From positions 1 through 31,758 of the IMG/VR virus record IMGVR_UViG_3300042556_001458: DNA of 31,758 nucleotides. One strand, written 5' to 3'. The number at the start of each line of letters is the position of its first letter. The first letter of the stretch is position 1. The notes under the pieces are model-generated. The model made no database searches, was not told the origin of the DNA, and worked only from the letters and a program-made list of their open reading frames with translations. The position numbers and the translations under genes are program-made. This DNA is from a virus. Below are positions 20,911-28,228 of the stretch, piece after piece.

Positions 20911-21263
20911 TTGCAGAAGAATCAATCGCCACCGTGTCGGCCCGGCTGAACGTGTTCTTCGCGTCCGCCCGCGAGCAAGCCAAAGACGGGCTCTCGTGGC
21001 AGGAGTTCGGCCGACTGCTCGTGCAACTGCTGTGGATGGCCGTGGAGGGCCTTGACGCTGTGGCATCGCTCACGGGGCCACAGAAGCGGGAGGTGGCCGT
21101 GACGGCCGCAGCCGTGCTGTTTGACACGCTGGCCGACAAAGCCGTCCCGGCGGCCACCTGGCCCGCGTGGATGCTGCTGCGGCCAGCCGCCCGCCTGCTC
21201 GTTCTCTCGCTCGCTGCAGGTGCCGTCGAGGCCCTGCTCAGAATCTCAAGGAGCTCCACATGA
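20907..21263 (+). CDS. Membrane-associated small protein, holin candidate
   Basis: 118 aa from ATG 20907. The N-terminal half is helical (LNVFFASAREQAKDGLSWQE). The C-terminal half includes hydrophobic stretches at about residues 65-80 (VAVTAAAVLFDTLADKAV) and 88-110 (MLLRPAARLLVLSLAAGAVE), with a short charged end. This could insert in the inner membrane with one or two helices. It opens a run of membrane genes that includes a peptidase, so a holin-like role is possible. I do not recognise a named holin family. Confidence 0.5.
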   Translation: MIAEESIATVSARLNVFFASAREQAKDGLSWQEFGRLLVQLLWMAVEGLDAVASLTGPQKREVAVTAAAVLFDTLADKAVPAATWPAWMLLRPAARLLVLSLAAGAVEALLRISRSST

Positions 21264-21538
21264 TCACAGGCCTACTCGTCCTGGCCTCGCTCGCGTTCCT
21301 CTTCTGGCCGAAGGGCGGCGCAAAGTCTCTGTCGTCGCTGCCATCTACCGAGGATTTGTTCCGCGTGCCGCCGATGGCTCCGGCTGCCGCACCCGTGGCA
21401 CCAGACGCCCGGGAGGCCATTGACTCGCTGCTCGAGGTCCGCGACCAACTGGCGGCCGTCAAGAAGCTGGACGAGGAGGCCTCCAAGGCCGTCGACACGT
21501 TGTGGCTCGACCTGCTGCACGGGAGCGAGAAGAAATGA
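21260..21538 (+). CDS. Single-pass membrane protein with helical tail (i-spanin-like candidate)
   Basis: 92 aa from ATG 21260, with AAGGAG upstream. Residues 2-16 are a membrane helix (ITGLLVLASLAFLFW). A Pro/Ala-rich spacer follows, then a charged helix AREAIDSLLEVRDQLAAVKK that continues to the end. This layout, N-terminal anchor plus periplasmic coiled coil, is what inner-membrane spanins have, and the next gene encodes a lipobox protein. The resemblance is architectural only; topology (N-in/C-out) is not proven. Confidence 0.5.
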   Translation: MITGLLVLASLAFLFWPKGGAKSLSSLPSTEDLFRVPPMAPAAAPVAPDAREAIDSLLEVRDQLAAVKKLDEEASKAVDTLWLDLLHGSEKK

Positions 21539-21993
21539 CCGATCGCCAGAAATACATCGCAGTCGCCGTTTTGGCCGGCGGCGCGGTGCTCGCGGCCTGC
21601 GTGGAGTATTGGCCGCGGCCTACCCACCGCCCGACACCCGCCGCCGGCCTCGACCTTCGCGGGAAGTTCATCGGACCGTCCGCCCCGGACGACGCCGCGG
21701 CATTTGCTGGCCTGTGCCGGGGCGTGGCCGAGGCCCTCGACAAAGACGGCGCCGCAGCCGCCCCGCGGATCACCACCGCGGCCCAGCTCGAGGACGTCCG
21801 CATCTCCACGAGCGAGGGCATGTTCCTGCCTGAGAGTTTCACTCGCAATCAGCCGCACGTCTCGGCAGCCGCCGGGCGATTCCTCGACCAGGCCGTCGGC
21901 ACCAGCGGCGGGCCGATCGACCCGGCGGCCCGTGCCAAGTGGTCCGCCGCCCTCCGCGAGCTGGCCCAGGCGGCAGAGGAGGCCGTCCGATGA
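21535..21993 (+). CDS. Predicted lipoprotein (LAAC lipobox)
   Basis: 152 aa from ATG 21535 (ATGA overlap). The N terminus MTDRQKYIAVAVLAGGAVLA continues with AC, giving a canonical lipobox L19-A-A-C22 after a basic n-region and hydrophobic core. The remaining 130 residues are globular, helical and cysteine-poor (AAFAGLCRGVAEALDKDG, ARAKWSAALRELAQAAEEAV). Lipid attachment to the outer or inner membrane is expected. Next to the membrane-anchored helical protein it could be the outer half of a spanin-like pair, though it is larger than typical Rz1 proteins. Confidence 0.55.
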   Translation: MTDRQKYIAVAVLAGGAVLAACVEYWPRPTHRPTPAAGLDLRGKFIGPSAPDDAAAFAGLCRGVAEALDKDGAAAAPRITTAAQLEDVRISTSEGMFLPESFTRNQPHVSAAAGRFLDQAVGTSGGPIDPAARAKWSAALRELAQAAEEAVR

Positions 21994-22235
21994 AGATCTC
22001 CGACATCGTCTGGGAAGTCATGGACAACGCGCTCTACGTCATGCACCTGTTCGCCGTGCTGTCTCTTGGCGTGTCTGCCGTGGCGTGCCCGGTGCTGCTG
22101 TACGTGATCCTGTCCGAGATTCGCGAATTGCGAAAAGAGCTCCCGGAGTCGTGCGAGTGCCGGCATGACGGACCTGGCCCGGTACTGCCGCGAGTGCTTC
22201 CGCGACTCCGCCGCATCGGCGAGGAGGCGGATTGA
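21990..22235 (+). CDS. Small membrane protein with Cys-rich tail
   Basis: 81 aa from ATG 21990, coupled by overlap to both neighbours. A long hydrophobic stretch (LYVMHLFAVLSLGVSAVACP, then VLLYVIL) spans residues 15-41 and probably crosses the membrane. A short charged helix (SEIRELRKELPES) and CEC-RH follow. The C-terminal part is basic. The family is unknown; it belongs to the membrane cassette. Confidence 0.5.
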   Translation: MKISDIVWEVMDNALYVMHLFAVLSLGVSAVACPVLLYVILSEIRELRKELPESCECRHDGPGPVLPRVLPRLRRIGEEAD

Positions 22236-23299
22236 TGTCGCACCGCAAGGCGGTCTGGACATTCTCGGCGCTGGCGTTTGTGATCTGCGCGGCCATTCTT
22301 GGCGCCGTCGTCGAGCACTACACGCACAGAGTGCTACGCCGTGTCGACAACTCGTTCGGCTACCGCCCCGACCCGGTGGGCGTGCGGACGTTTCTCGGCG
22401 AGCTCGACAAACCCACGTTCCAAGAAGCCGGTGCCGACGCCGTCCGCCAGGCCAAGGGCCTCGACGTGTTTCTCTACCGTGCCACGAACAAGGCCCACCA
22501 GCGGACCTACGGCGAGCCGTGGCAATGCTGGAATCAGGGCAACGCCGGGACGTGCGTTTCGTTTGCCTTTGGGCTGGGATGCCAGACGGCACTGGCCACT
22601 GACTGGCTGGCCGGCAAGGGATCACCGCCGACGGCCGTGGCCACCGAGCCGATCTACGGCGGAGCCCGCACGTTCGGCATGGGCCAGCCAACACAGTTCG
22701 GCGGCGACGGCGCCACCGGATTCGGCGCGGCTCGGTGGATCTCCGGCAAGTGCAAGGTGCCAGACGTCGGCGGCGTGCTGTTCCGTAAGAAATACGACAC
22801 CGCCGATCTTACGAACTATTCGATTCCGCTCTCGCGGGAGTGGGGCTCGCGGGGCGTGCCCCTCGAGCTTGCCAAGCTGGCCCACCAGAATCGGTGCTAC
22901 GCCGTTGCCCAGGTGCAGACGTGGGAGGAGCTGGCGTCGGCCCTGGAGTCGGGCTATCCGGTGGCCGTCTGCTCGCAGGTGGGCTACGGCCCGACGCCGC
23001 GGCAGCGTGACGCGATGGGATTCCTGACACGCGGCACGTCGTGGAGCCACGCGATGCTCGTCTGGGGAATCCGGCACCAGAAGAACGGCGGCGGCCGCGA
23101 TGGTGCGCTCATCCAAAACTCTTGGCAGACGTCGTGGGTCAATGGGCCGCGCTGGCCGAGCGATCAGCCCGACGGCTCGTTCTGGGCCAGCCGAGAGAAC
23201 ATAGAGACCGCCATGCGTCAGGGCGACTCGTGGGCCATCTCTGGCACCACGTTTGAATACAAGCGACTCGAAAACGCCGACTGGGGGCTCGCACAATGA
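22235..23299 (+). CDS. Membrane-anchored papain-like cysteine peptidase (C1-type)
   Basis: 354 aa from ATG 22235, with GAGGAGG upstream. Residues 7-26 are a membrane anchor or signal helix (VWTFSALAFVICAAILGAVV). The rest has the papain signature in order: Q101 and C107 in NQGNAGTCVSFAFG (oxyanion Gln and nucleophile Cys), H272 in SWSHAMLVWGI, and N295 in IQNSWQTSW, the NSW box. All four functional residues are present, so an active peptidase is likely, acting outside the cytoplasm. Phage endolysins are not normally C1 peptidases, so the substrate may be a host envelope protein. Lysis, superinfection control or virion protein processing are all possible. It sits in the middle of the membrane cassette. 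Confidence 0.8.
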   Translation: MSHRKAVWTFSALAFVICAAILGAVVEHYTHRVLRRVDNSFGYRPDPVGVRTFLGELDKPTFQEAGADAVRQAKGLDVFLYRATNKAHQRTYGEPWQCWNQGNAGTCVSFAFGLGCQTALATDWLAGKGSPPTAVATEPIYGGARTFGMGQPTQFGGDGATGFGAARWISGKCKVPDVGGVLFRKKYDTADLTNYSIPLSREWGSRGVPLELAKLAHQNRCYAVAQVQTWEELASALESGYPVAVCSQVGYGPTPRQRDAMGFLTRGTSWSHAMLVWGIRHQKNGGGRDGALIQNSWQTSWVNGPRWPSDQPDGSFWASRENIETAMRQGDSWAISGTTFEYKRLENADWGLAQ

Positions 23300-23526
23300 A
23301 CCTGATCCTGTGGGCCATCTTTGGGGCGATCGTGGGCACCGTGGCTCAGGCCCTGATGCCGTCGAAACTGCCGGCCGGCTGGCTGCCGACGATCGCCGTG
23401 GGTGTGGTTGGCAGTGTCGCCGGCGGCCTGCCATTCGGCACCGGCCCGGCGGGGTTTGTCGGGTCGATCATCGGCGCCGTCGTGGTTCTGTATCTGCACC
23501 GACTCTGGAGCGAATCGAATGTCTGA
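23296..23526 (+). CDS. GlsB/YeaQ-like (transglycosylase-associated) membrane protein
   Basis: 76 aa from ATG 23296 (ATGA overlap with the peptidase). Three hydrophobic, Gly-rich helices are seen: ILWAIFGAIVGTVAQALM, LPTIAVGVVGSVAGGL, FVGSIIGAVVVLYLHRLW. The G-rich spacing matches the Transgly_assoc family of small inner-membrane proteins. In bacteria these are poorly understood stress proteins. In a phage, a three-helix protein beside an extracytoplasmic peptidase is a fair holin candidate. Confidence 0.7.
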   Translation: MNLILWAIFGAIVGTVAQALMPSKLPAGWLPTIAVGVVGSVAGGLPFGTGPAGFVGSIIGAVVVLYLHRLWSESNV

Positions 23527-23797
23527 CACGCAAAAGAAACTGGCTGTTGCTGCCGTGATTGTCGTGGCTGCCACGTGGTGGCTGGCCACCGCTCCAGACT
23601 CTCCGGTCCGGCCCGAGCCGCCGCGGCCCGATCGGCCCGTGCTGCGATTCATTGCGAAGGTGGCCGGCGTGGCGGCACGCTTCGGCTTGACGGCGCTGCT
23701 GTTTGCCGAGCCGGCCCCCGATGCCGATGAGGTGCAGCTCGCCCACGCGGTCGTTGGCACCGACGGCCATCTCGTCCTGTCGAATGCGAGGTGGTAA
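23519..23797 (+). CDS. Single-pass membrane protein (92 aa)
   Basis: ATG 23519 overlaps the previous gene by 8 bp. Residues 6-22 are a membrane segment (KKLAVAAVIVVAATWWLATA), then a proline-rich stretch (PDSPVRPEPPRPDRP) and a second weaker hydrophobic part (FIAKVAGVAARFGLTALLFA). The C-terminal end is polar. The Pro-rich stretch could span peptidoglycan. No family is recognised. Confidence 0.5.
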   Translation: MSDTQKKLAVAAVIVVAATWWLATAPDSPVRPEPPRPDRPVLRFIAKVAGVAARFGLTALLFAEPAPDADEVQLAHAVVGTDGHLVLSNARW

Positions 23798-24070
23798 ATG
23801 CACGCTCTGTGGCACTGGATTCTGTACCTGCTGGCGTGGGCATCGCACGACCCGTCGAGCATTGCCGCCGAGCGTGCTCGAGCTGCTGGCTGTGTCACCG
23901 TGGCGTATGCGTCTCTGGCAGTCGAGCCCGCCCGCGAGCCCGAGAAGCCAGCCGCCCCGGCCGCCTGCCCGTGCGGTGGCAAGGGCTACACGGTGCGGCC
24001 TGACGGCTCCCGGTGGGCTTGCAAGTGCGGCACGTGCCCCGACGGCAAGTGCAGAAAAAATCTACCGTAG
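23798..24070 (+). CDS. Exported or membrane protein with Cys-rich C terminus
   Basis: 90 aa from ATG 23798, immediately after the previous stop. The N terminus is hydrophobic (LWHWILYLLAWASH), consistent with a short anchor. A Pro/Glu/Ala linker is followed by a Cys cluster, CPCGGKGYTVRPDG then WACKCGTCPDGKCRKN, with seven cysteines in 35 residues, typical of a small metal-binding or disulfide knot. Its location outside or inside the cell is unclear. It ends the membrane cassette 84 bp before the capsid gene. Confidence 0.5.
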   Translation: MHALWHWILYLLAWASHDPSSIAAERARAAGCVTVAYASLAVEPAREPEKPAAPAACPCGGKGYTVRPDGSRWACKCGTCPDGKCRKNLP

Positions 24071-24154
24071 AGCGGGCCAACTTCGACGGCCAGCCGAGAC
24101 CAGCGAAAGTGTGCGAGTCGTTCACGACACCGACCCACATTCCCGAGGACAACC

Positions 24155-25375
24155 ATGAACAAGCTCCGCCTGGCCCAGGACGAAATCTCCGCCCTCATCC
24201 CGCAGATCGAGAACTTGCGGAACGTCGATCCTTCCGACGACAAGGACGGCGCTGCGGCGGCCGCCCTGGAAAGGGCGCTGACGCGTGCGGACGAGCTCAA
24301 CGTGGTCGTCGAGCGCGAGAACGCGATCGAGGCCCGGCTCTCGGCGGCTCGTTCCAAGCTCAGCAACGTCTCCGACAGCGAGCCCCGTGCCGCGGTCGAG
24401 AAGGGCGAAGTGACCGGCGACCGTGCGGACATCCGATCGGGCGTCAAGGCCTTCAGCTCCGCCAAGGCAGCTTCCCTGGTTGGCGGCTACCTGCGGCAGC
24501 TCTACACCGGCGAGATTCGGGCGATGGGCGAGACCAGCTCGACCTACGACGCCAAGGGCGCCGAATACGTTGTCACCGAGTTGTACAACGCCATCGTGAA
24601 CCGGCTCCAGTACGCGTCGGTCGGCCTGCAGCTCGCCACGGTCATCCGGCCCGCCGGTGCCAAGATCAACTTCCCCAAGGTGGGCGATGCCACCGCGAGC
24701 TTCGTGGCGGAAGGCACGGCGACGACCGATCAGGATCTGTCGACCAGCGTGGCGGACCTGACCCTCTACGAGATGCGGGCCAGCGTGGCCGTGTCTCGCA
24801 GCCTGCTCGAGGACTCGCCGATCGACGTGGCTGGCCTCGTGGCCGAGCGGTTCGCTCTGTCCTACGCTCAGAAGTTCGACGCCGTCTGGCTCGGTGGCAA
24901 CTCGTCCAGCCCGTCCATCACCGGTCTGGCCGGTGCGGTGGCCTCCGGCAACACCATCACCGTCGGGGCATCGGCCGCGACCACGCTCAACAACCTGGCC
25001 GACGTTGTCGGCAAGGTCGACGAGACCGTGATGGGCACCAGCTCGTGGGTCGCCAGCCGTGCTGGCTGGGTGGACCTGATGAAGCTGTGGGCGGCCCAGC
25101 AGACGACCATGACGGTCGGCGGCGGCCGCGTGGTGCCGACTGTGTTCGGTGCCCCGGTCTACCTCGTCAAGGGCCTGCCCTCGACGACGCTGGCCCTCTA
25201 CGGCGACTTCTCGATGAGCTCGGTGATCGGCATCAAGGACAGCGGCCTCGAAATCGAAGCCGGCCGCGAGATCCTGATGCGGAACCGCCAGGTTTTGTAT
25301 GTGGCAAACACCAGATTTGGTGTCGCGAACCACGCCCCCGAGTTCGTCGGCCGGCTCGCCAAGGCTGCCAGCTAA
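24155..25375 (+). CDS. Major capsid protein, HK97 fold
   Basis: 406 aa from ATG 24155 with GAGGA upstream. The first 100 residues are helical and charged (a delta/scaffold-like domain: LRLAQDEISALIPQIENLRN), expected to be cut by the S78 protease. The remainder has HK97 hallmarks: ATVIRPAGAKINFPKV, SFVAEGTATTDQDLSTSVAD, LTLYEMRASVAVSRSLLEDS, FALSYAQKFDAVWLGGNSSS and the closing TRFGVANHAPEFVGRLAKA. It forms the icosahedral shell. Codon usage is strongly biased, with nearly all G/C third positions, in keeping with high expression. A strong hairpin follows the stop. Confidence 0.93.
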   Translation: MNKLRLAQDEISALIPQIENLRNVDPSDDKDGAAAAALERALTRADELNVVVERENAIEARLSAARSKLSNVSDSEPRAAVEKGEVTGDRADIRSGVKAFSSAKAASLVGGYLRQLYTGEIRAMGETSSTYDAKGAEYVVTELYNAIVNRLQYASVGLQLATVIRPAGAKINFPKVGDATASFVAEGTATTDQDLSTSVADLTLYEMRASVAVSRSLLEDSPIDVAGLVAERFALSYAQKFDAVWLGGNSSSPSITGLAGAVASGNTITVGASAATTLNNLADVVGKVDETVMGTSSWVASRAGWVDLMKLWAAQQTTMTVGGGRVVPTVFGAPVYLVKGLPSTTLALYGDFSMSSVIGIKDSGLEIEAGREILMRNRQVLYVANTRFGVANHAPEFVGRLAKAAS

Positions 25376-25398
25376 TAACCGCAGCGTGAACAACTGAC

Positions 25399-25440
25399 GC
25401 GGCCGGTGGTGGTCACCCGCCACCGGCCGCATCTCTATCT
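25399..25440 (+). terminator. Hairpin terminator after the capsid gene
   Basis: An 11-bp perfect stem GCGGCCGGTGG (25399-25409) / CCACCGGCCGC (25420-25430) with a 10-nt loop is followed by the T-containing tail ATCTCTATCT. It probably reduces transcription of connector genes relative to the capsid. Confidence 0.65.
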
Positions 25441-25455
25441 CCAAGGAATCGCGCC

Positions 25456-25641
25456 GTGCCAAACATGAAATTCATCCGCGACGGCTGGGGCCACAAGGCC
25501 GGCGACGTCGTCGAGAAAGCACCCGACTTCGCCCTGGTGCTCGAGCAGGAGGGCTACGCGGTGGAGACCACCGAGGCCCCGATCGTCGAGCGTGCAGTCG
25601 CCCCCGAGCCGGAGAAGCGAACCGCGAAGCTAGAGAGGTGA
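25456..25641 (+). CDS. Small head-associated hypothetical protein (61 aa)
   Basis: GTG 25456 with AAGGAA 7 nt before. The sequence MKFIRDGWGHKAGDVVEKAP then ALVLEQEGYAVE resembles short phage proteins with a KxGDVVELxxxxAxxLIxxGYA motif found after capsid genes. An acidic/basic tail follows. It may be a small head or connector accessory protein. The motif is known, the function is not. Confidence 0.6.
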   Translation: MPNMKFIRDGWGHKAGDVVEKAPDFALVLEQEGYAVETTEAPIVERAVAPEPEKRTAKLER

Positions 25642-25644
25642 TCC

Positions 25645-26244
25645 ATGCGTCTCCGCTCTCTCGCAGTCGCCACGCAGCCGATCGTCGAGCCAGTCTCGCT
25701 GGCAATGGCCAAGGCTCACTTGTCGCTCCTGCCCGAGCAGGAAGACGACGATACGCTGATCGTGTCGATGATTGCCACGGCCCGCCGGCTGATCGAGCGG
25801 CGGCTGGGCGTGGCCCTGGCACCACAGCAGCTCCGGGCCAAGTTCGACGCCACCGACGGCACCGGCTGGACCCGCGGCCCTGACGGCGTTGGCCCTGCGG
25901 TGCTCGGCCTGCCTGTGGTGCCCGTGCTGACTGGCGGCAGCTACCCGGTGGCCATTGATGTCGACGGCACGGCCGTGAGCTCGTCCACGTACACGGTCGA
26001 CGCCGACGCCGGCCAGATCCGCTTCTCGTCGGCACCGCAGATGTCGGACCTGACCACGCTCACGGTCACGTACTGGGCCGGCCAGGCCACGATCGCCCCG
26101 CAGCTCCGTACCGCCATCCTGCTGTACGTGGGCCACCTGTACGCGAACCGCGAGGCCGTGATCGCCACCGGTGCCCAGCCGGTCGCCATCCCGATGGCCT
26201 TCGAGACGTTGTTGGCCAGCGAGTCTGTTAGCGGGAGGTGGTAA
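25645..26244 (+). CDS. Head-tail connector protein (gp6-like)
   Basis: 199 aa from ATG 25645, with AGAGAGGTG upstream. The start EPVSLAMAKAHLSLLPEQED then LIVSMIATARRLIERRLGVA is the typical phage gp6-like adaptor (QCW-type) signature: VSLxEAKxHL, then LIxxxIxAAR. The middle forms beta strands (YPVAIDVDGTAV, TYTVDADAGQIRFS), then ITYWAG-like VTYWAGQATIAPQLRTAILL. The C-terminal helices end near NREAV. It binds the portal ring as the first connector. Confidence 0.8.
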   Translation: MRLRSLAVATQPIVEPVSLAMAKAHLSLLPEQEDDDTLIVSMIATARRLIERRLGVALAPQQLRAKFDATDGTGWTRGPDGVGPAVLGLPVVPVLTGGSYPVAIDVDGTAVSSSTYTVDADAGQIRFSSAPQMSDLTTLTVTYWAGQATIAPQLRTAILLYVGHLYANREAVIATGAQPVAIPMAFETLLASESVSGRW

Positions 26245-26576
26245 TGGCCATTCCCGCCGGCAGCCTGCGCGAGACTGTGGTGATCGAGAAGCAGACCGAG
26301 ACGCGGAACGCGTTCGGCGAGGCTACCTCGAGCTGGTCGACGCACGCGACCAGGCGGGCGGCCGTCGAGTCGATCAGCTACTCCGAGACCCAGAGACAGG
26401 GCCGCATCGGCGGCTCCGCCACGTGGGTGGTCCGCTGCCACTACGTGGAGGGCGTCACCGGGAAGATGCGTGTCCGGTGGAAGAGCCGAGGCGATCGGTA
26501 TCTCTACATCTCGGCAGTGGTCGAGATCGGCACGCGCCAAGAGCACGAGCTCACGTGCGAGGAGAAGGCGACGTGA
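26244..26576 (+). CDS. Head closure / head-tail joining protein
   Basis: 110 aa from ATG 26244 (TAATG overlap). It has the small beta-barrel pattern of head-tail joining proteins: IPAGSLRETVVIEKQTETRN at the start (xAGxLRxRVxIQ), AFGEATSSWSTHATRRAAVE, then WVVRCHYVEGVT and RYLYISAVVEIGTRQEHELT at the end. It seals the connector below the gp6-like adaptor. The next gene begins with a GTGA overlap. Confidence 0.8.
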   Translation: MAIPAGSLRETVVIEKQTETRNAFGEATSSWSTHATRRAAVESISYSETQRQGRIGGSATWVVRCHYVEGVTGKMRVRWKSRGDRYLYISAVVEIGTRQEHELTCEEKAT

Positions 26577-27079
26577 TTGGGCTAGATGTAAACGAACAAC
26601 AGATGCAGCGGCAGGTGCAGGGCCTGATCAAGGCCTTTGGCAACCTGCCCCGCGACTTGGCAAAGAAGCGAATGCGGGCGGCGATCCGCAAGGCCACAAA
26701 GCCATTTGAGCCGGCGCTACAGTCAAACACGCCATATCTGACTGGGTCGCTGGTCCGCAGCATCAAGACAAAAATCAAGGTCTACGACAAAGGCACGCAC
26801 GGCAATATTGCGTTTGTGTGCGGCTACGCTCGCGGCTCTCTCACGAGAAGACGCGGGCAGTTCATTGTGACTGGCTCAGGCAGCCACGCAATCATCGTTG
26901 AAAACGGCTCAAGGCTCCGAAGGCGAAGGAATGGCGCGTCGACAGGCGTAATGCCGGCCAGGCGGATGGCAAGGCGGACGCTAGACGGCATGAAGCAGTC
27001 GATCTTGTCTTCGCTGGCGAACGAGCTGGCGGCGGCACTCGAAAAGACAGCACAGGAGGCCGGTCGTGCCATACCCTGA
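26573..27079 (+). CDS. Tail-completion/connector protein, HK97 gp10-like
   Basis: 168 aa from GTG 26573 (GTGA overlap). The sequence QVQGLIKAFGNLPRDLAKKR, then MRAAIRKATKPFEPALQSN and PYLTGSLVRSIKTKIKV matches the HK97 gp10 family (TGxLRxSI motif). Then come FVCGYARGS, AIIVENGSRLRRRRNG and VMPARRMARRTLDG (a PARPFL-like end). It helps finish the head-tail interface. Its end overlaps the next gene by 14 bp. Confidence 0.8.
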   Translation: MIGLDVNEQQMQRQVQGLIKAFGNLPRDLAKKRMRAAIRKATKPFEPALQSNTPYLTGSLVRSIKTKIKVYDKGTHGNIAFVCGYARGSLTRRRGQFIVTGSGSHAIIVENGSRLRRRRNGASTGVMPARRMARRTLDGMKQSILSSLANELAAALEKTAQEAGRAIP

Positions 27080-27464
27080 ACAGTGGCTCAAGGCAGCGAT
27101 TGAGACCGCCGGCGGCTGCCTGGCGTGGCCGATGGAGGCCCCGGAGGGGGCCGCCCTGCCCTATGTGATCTACGGCCGCACCTCGACGCAGCGGGAGACG
27201 ATCATGGCTGGCCCGACGCCGGTCAACGTCAACCCGTCGGCTACGTTCTCGGTGCTGCTCTACGCGTCGACCTATTCGAGCGTAAAGGCCCTGGCTGACT
27301 CGGTCCGCGTTGCTCTGCACAACTTCAACGGCACTGCCAACGGCGTGACAATCCGGGAGTGCCTGATCACCGAGGAGCTCGACGGCTCACCGGACTACCT
27401 CGACGGCCAGGACAAGCCAACGTACACGGTCGACCACACGTACCAGATCCGCTGGGAGGAGTAA
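27066..27464 (+). CDS. Tail terminator/completion protein (gp11 / DUF3168-like)
   Basis: 132 aa from GTG 27066. N-terminal helix EQWLKAAIETAGGCLAWPM, strands LPYVIYGRTSTQRETIMAG, then ATFSVLLYASTYSSVKALAD and the closing strand PTYTVDHTYQIRWEE, in the order of DUF3168-like tail completion proteins. It caps the tail tube before joining to the head. The assignment rests on pattern and gene order. Confidence 0.65.
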   Translation: MPYPEQWLKAAIETAGGCLAWPMEAPEGAALPYVIYGRTSTQRETIMAGPTPVNVNPSATFSVLLYASTYSSVKALADSVRVALHNFNGTANGVTIRECLITEELDGSPDYLDGQDKPTYTVDHTYQIRWEE

Positions 27465-27467
27465 GTC

Positions 27468-27809
27468 ATGCCAGTCGCAGATTCGCAGGGAACGACTTTC
27501 ACGTTCAACTCCGTCACGTTTGTCGCCAAGAACGTGAAAGTAAAGCGAACGGCTTCCTACGTGGACGTCACGCCGCTCTCGGCGACCGCCGGCTCGACTC
27601 GCGTCCTGCAGGCCGCCCCGCTTGTCGACGGCGACCAGATCACCTGCGAATACTGGGGCACGACCGCCCCGGCCCGCGGCACGGCTGCCGCGATCACGTG
27701 CTCGACGCTCGGCATCAGCGGTAACGCAGTCTGCGAAGACTTCGAGCTGACCGCAGCGGTGGGCGAGCTCATTGTCGGAAACGCGACGTTCAAGCTGACC
27801 GGCACCTGA
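27468..27809 (+). CDS. Tail tube protein-like, first copy
   Basis: 113 aa from ATG 27468 with GGAGGAGTAA just upstream. It is beta-rich: FTFNSVTFVAKNVKVKRTAS, YVDVTPLSA, VDGDQITCEYWGTT, then FELTAAVGELIVGNATFKLT, matching small tail tube proteins. It lies where the major tail protein should be, right before the chaperone pair. It is shorter than most siphovirus tube proteins (150-250 aa), but the same fold may be built of short strands. Confidence 0.6.
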   Translation: MPVADSQGTTFTFNSVTFVAKNVKVKRTASYVDVTPLSATAGSTRVLQAAPLVDGDQITCEYWGTTAPARGTAAAITCSTLGISGNAVCEDFELTAAVGELIVGNATFKLTGT

Positions 27810-27827
27810 TCGGCCGGGAGGTGACCC

Positions 27828-28214
27828 GTGCCAGACATTCCAAGCAGTCAAGGCGCCGTCTTGTCATTCCGCGGCCAGGTGCTCGGTGTGCTGCAGAATG
27901 CCAACCAGTCGTTCAGTGTTGGTAACAAGCACGAAGTGACGAGCATGCGCTCGCCGGTCACTGGTCTCGGCCAGAACGCCCGCGTGCTCAAGCAATACAA
28001 CGTCACAAGCATTGAGCCCGGCACGATTACGGCCCGGTTCTTGGGATCGCCTGACCTTGCCAGAAACGACATCGGCGGGCCTGGCATTCTCTCTTTCACG
28101 TGGGGCTCCGGTGCAACTCTGAGCGGTCAGGCGTTTCTCGAAACGCTCGACGCGGAGTTTGCAAAAGGTGAATTGATCGTATGGGCCGCGGTGTTCCAGT
28201 TCTCTGGGTTTTAA
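27828..28214 (+). CDS. Tail tube protein-like, second copy
   Basis: 128 aa from GTG 27828, after GGGAGGTGA. Layout resembles the preceding protein: SSQGAVLSFRGQVLGVLQNA, VTSMRSPVTGLG, IEPGTITARFLGS, GILSFTWGSGATLSGQAFLE and a closing strand LIVWAAVFQFSGF, with the shared phrase GELIV. Two adjacent tube-like proteins may build a mixed tube or reflect a diverged duplication, with one acting as tail decoration. Third-position GC is lower than in the first copy. Confidence 0.6.
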   Translation: MPDIPSSQGAVLSFRGQVLGVLQNANQSFSVGNKHEVTSMRSPVTGLGQNARVLKQYNVTSIEPGTITARFLGSPDLARNDIGGPGILSFTWGSGATLSGQAFLETLDAEFAKGELIVWAAVFQFSGF

Positions 28215-28228
28215 TGACGAGGGACCAA

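Noticed and set aside
24013-25462. Long frames on both strands overlapping the capsid gene
   Set aside because: The capsid frame has clear HK97 homology; the others are shadows with Arg/Gly-rich content.
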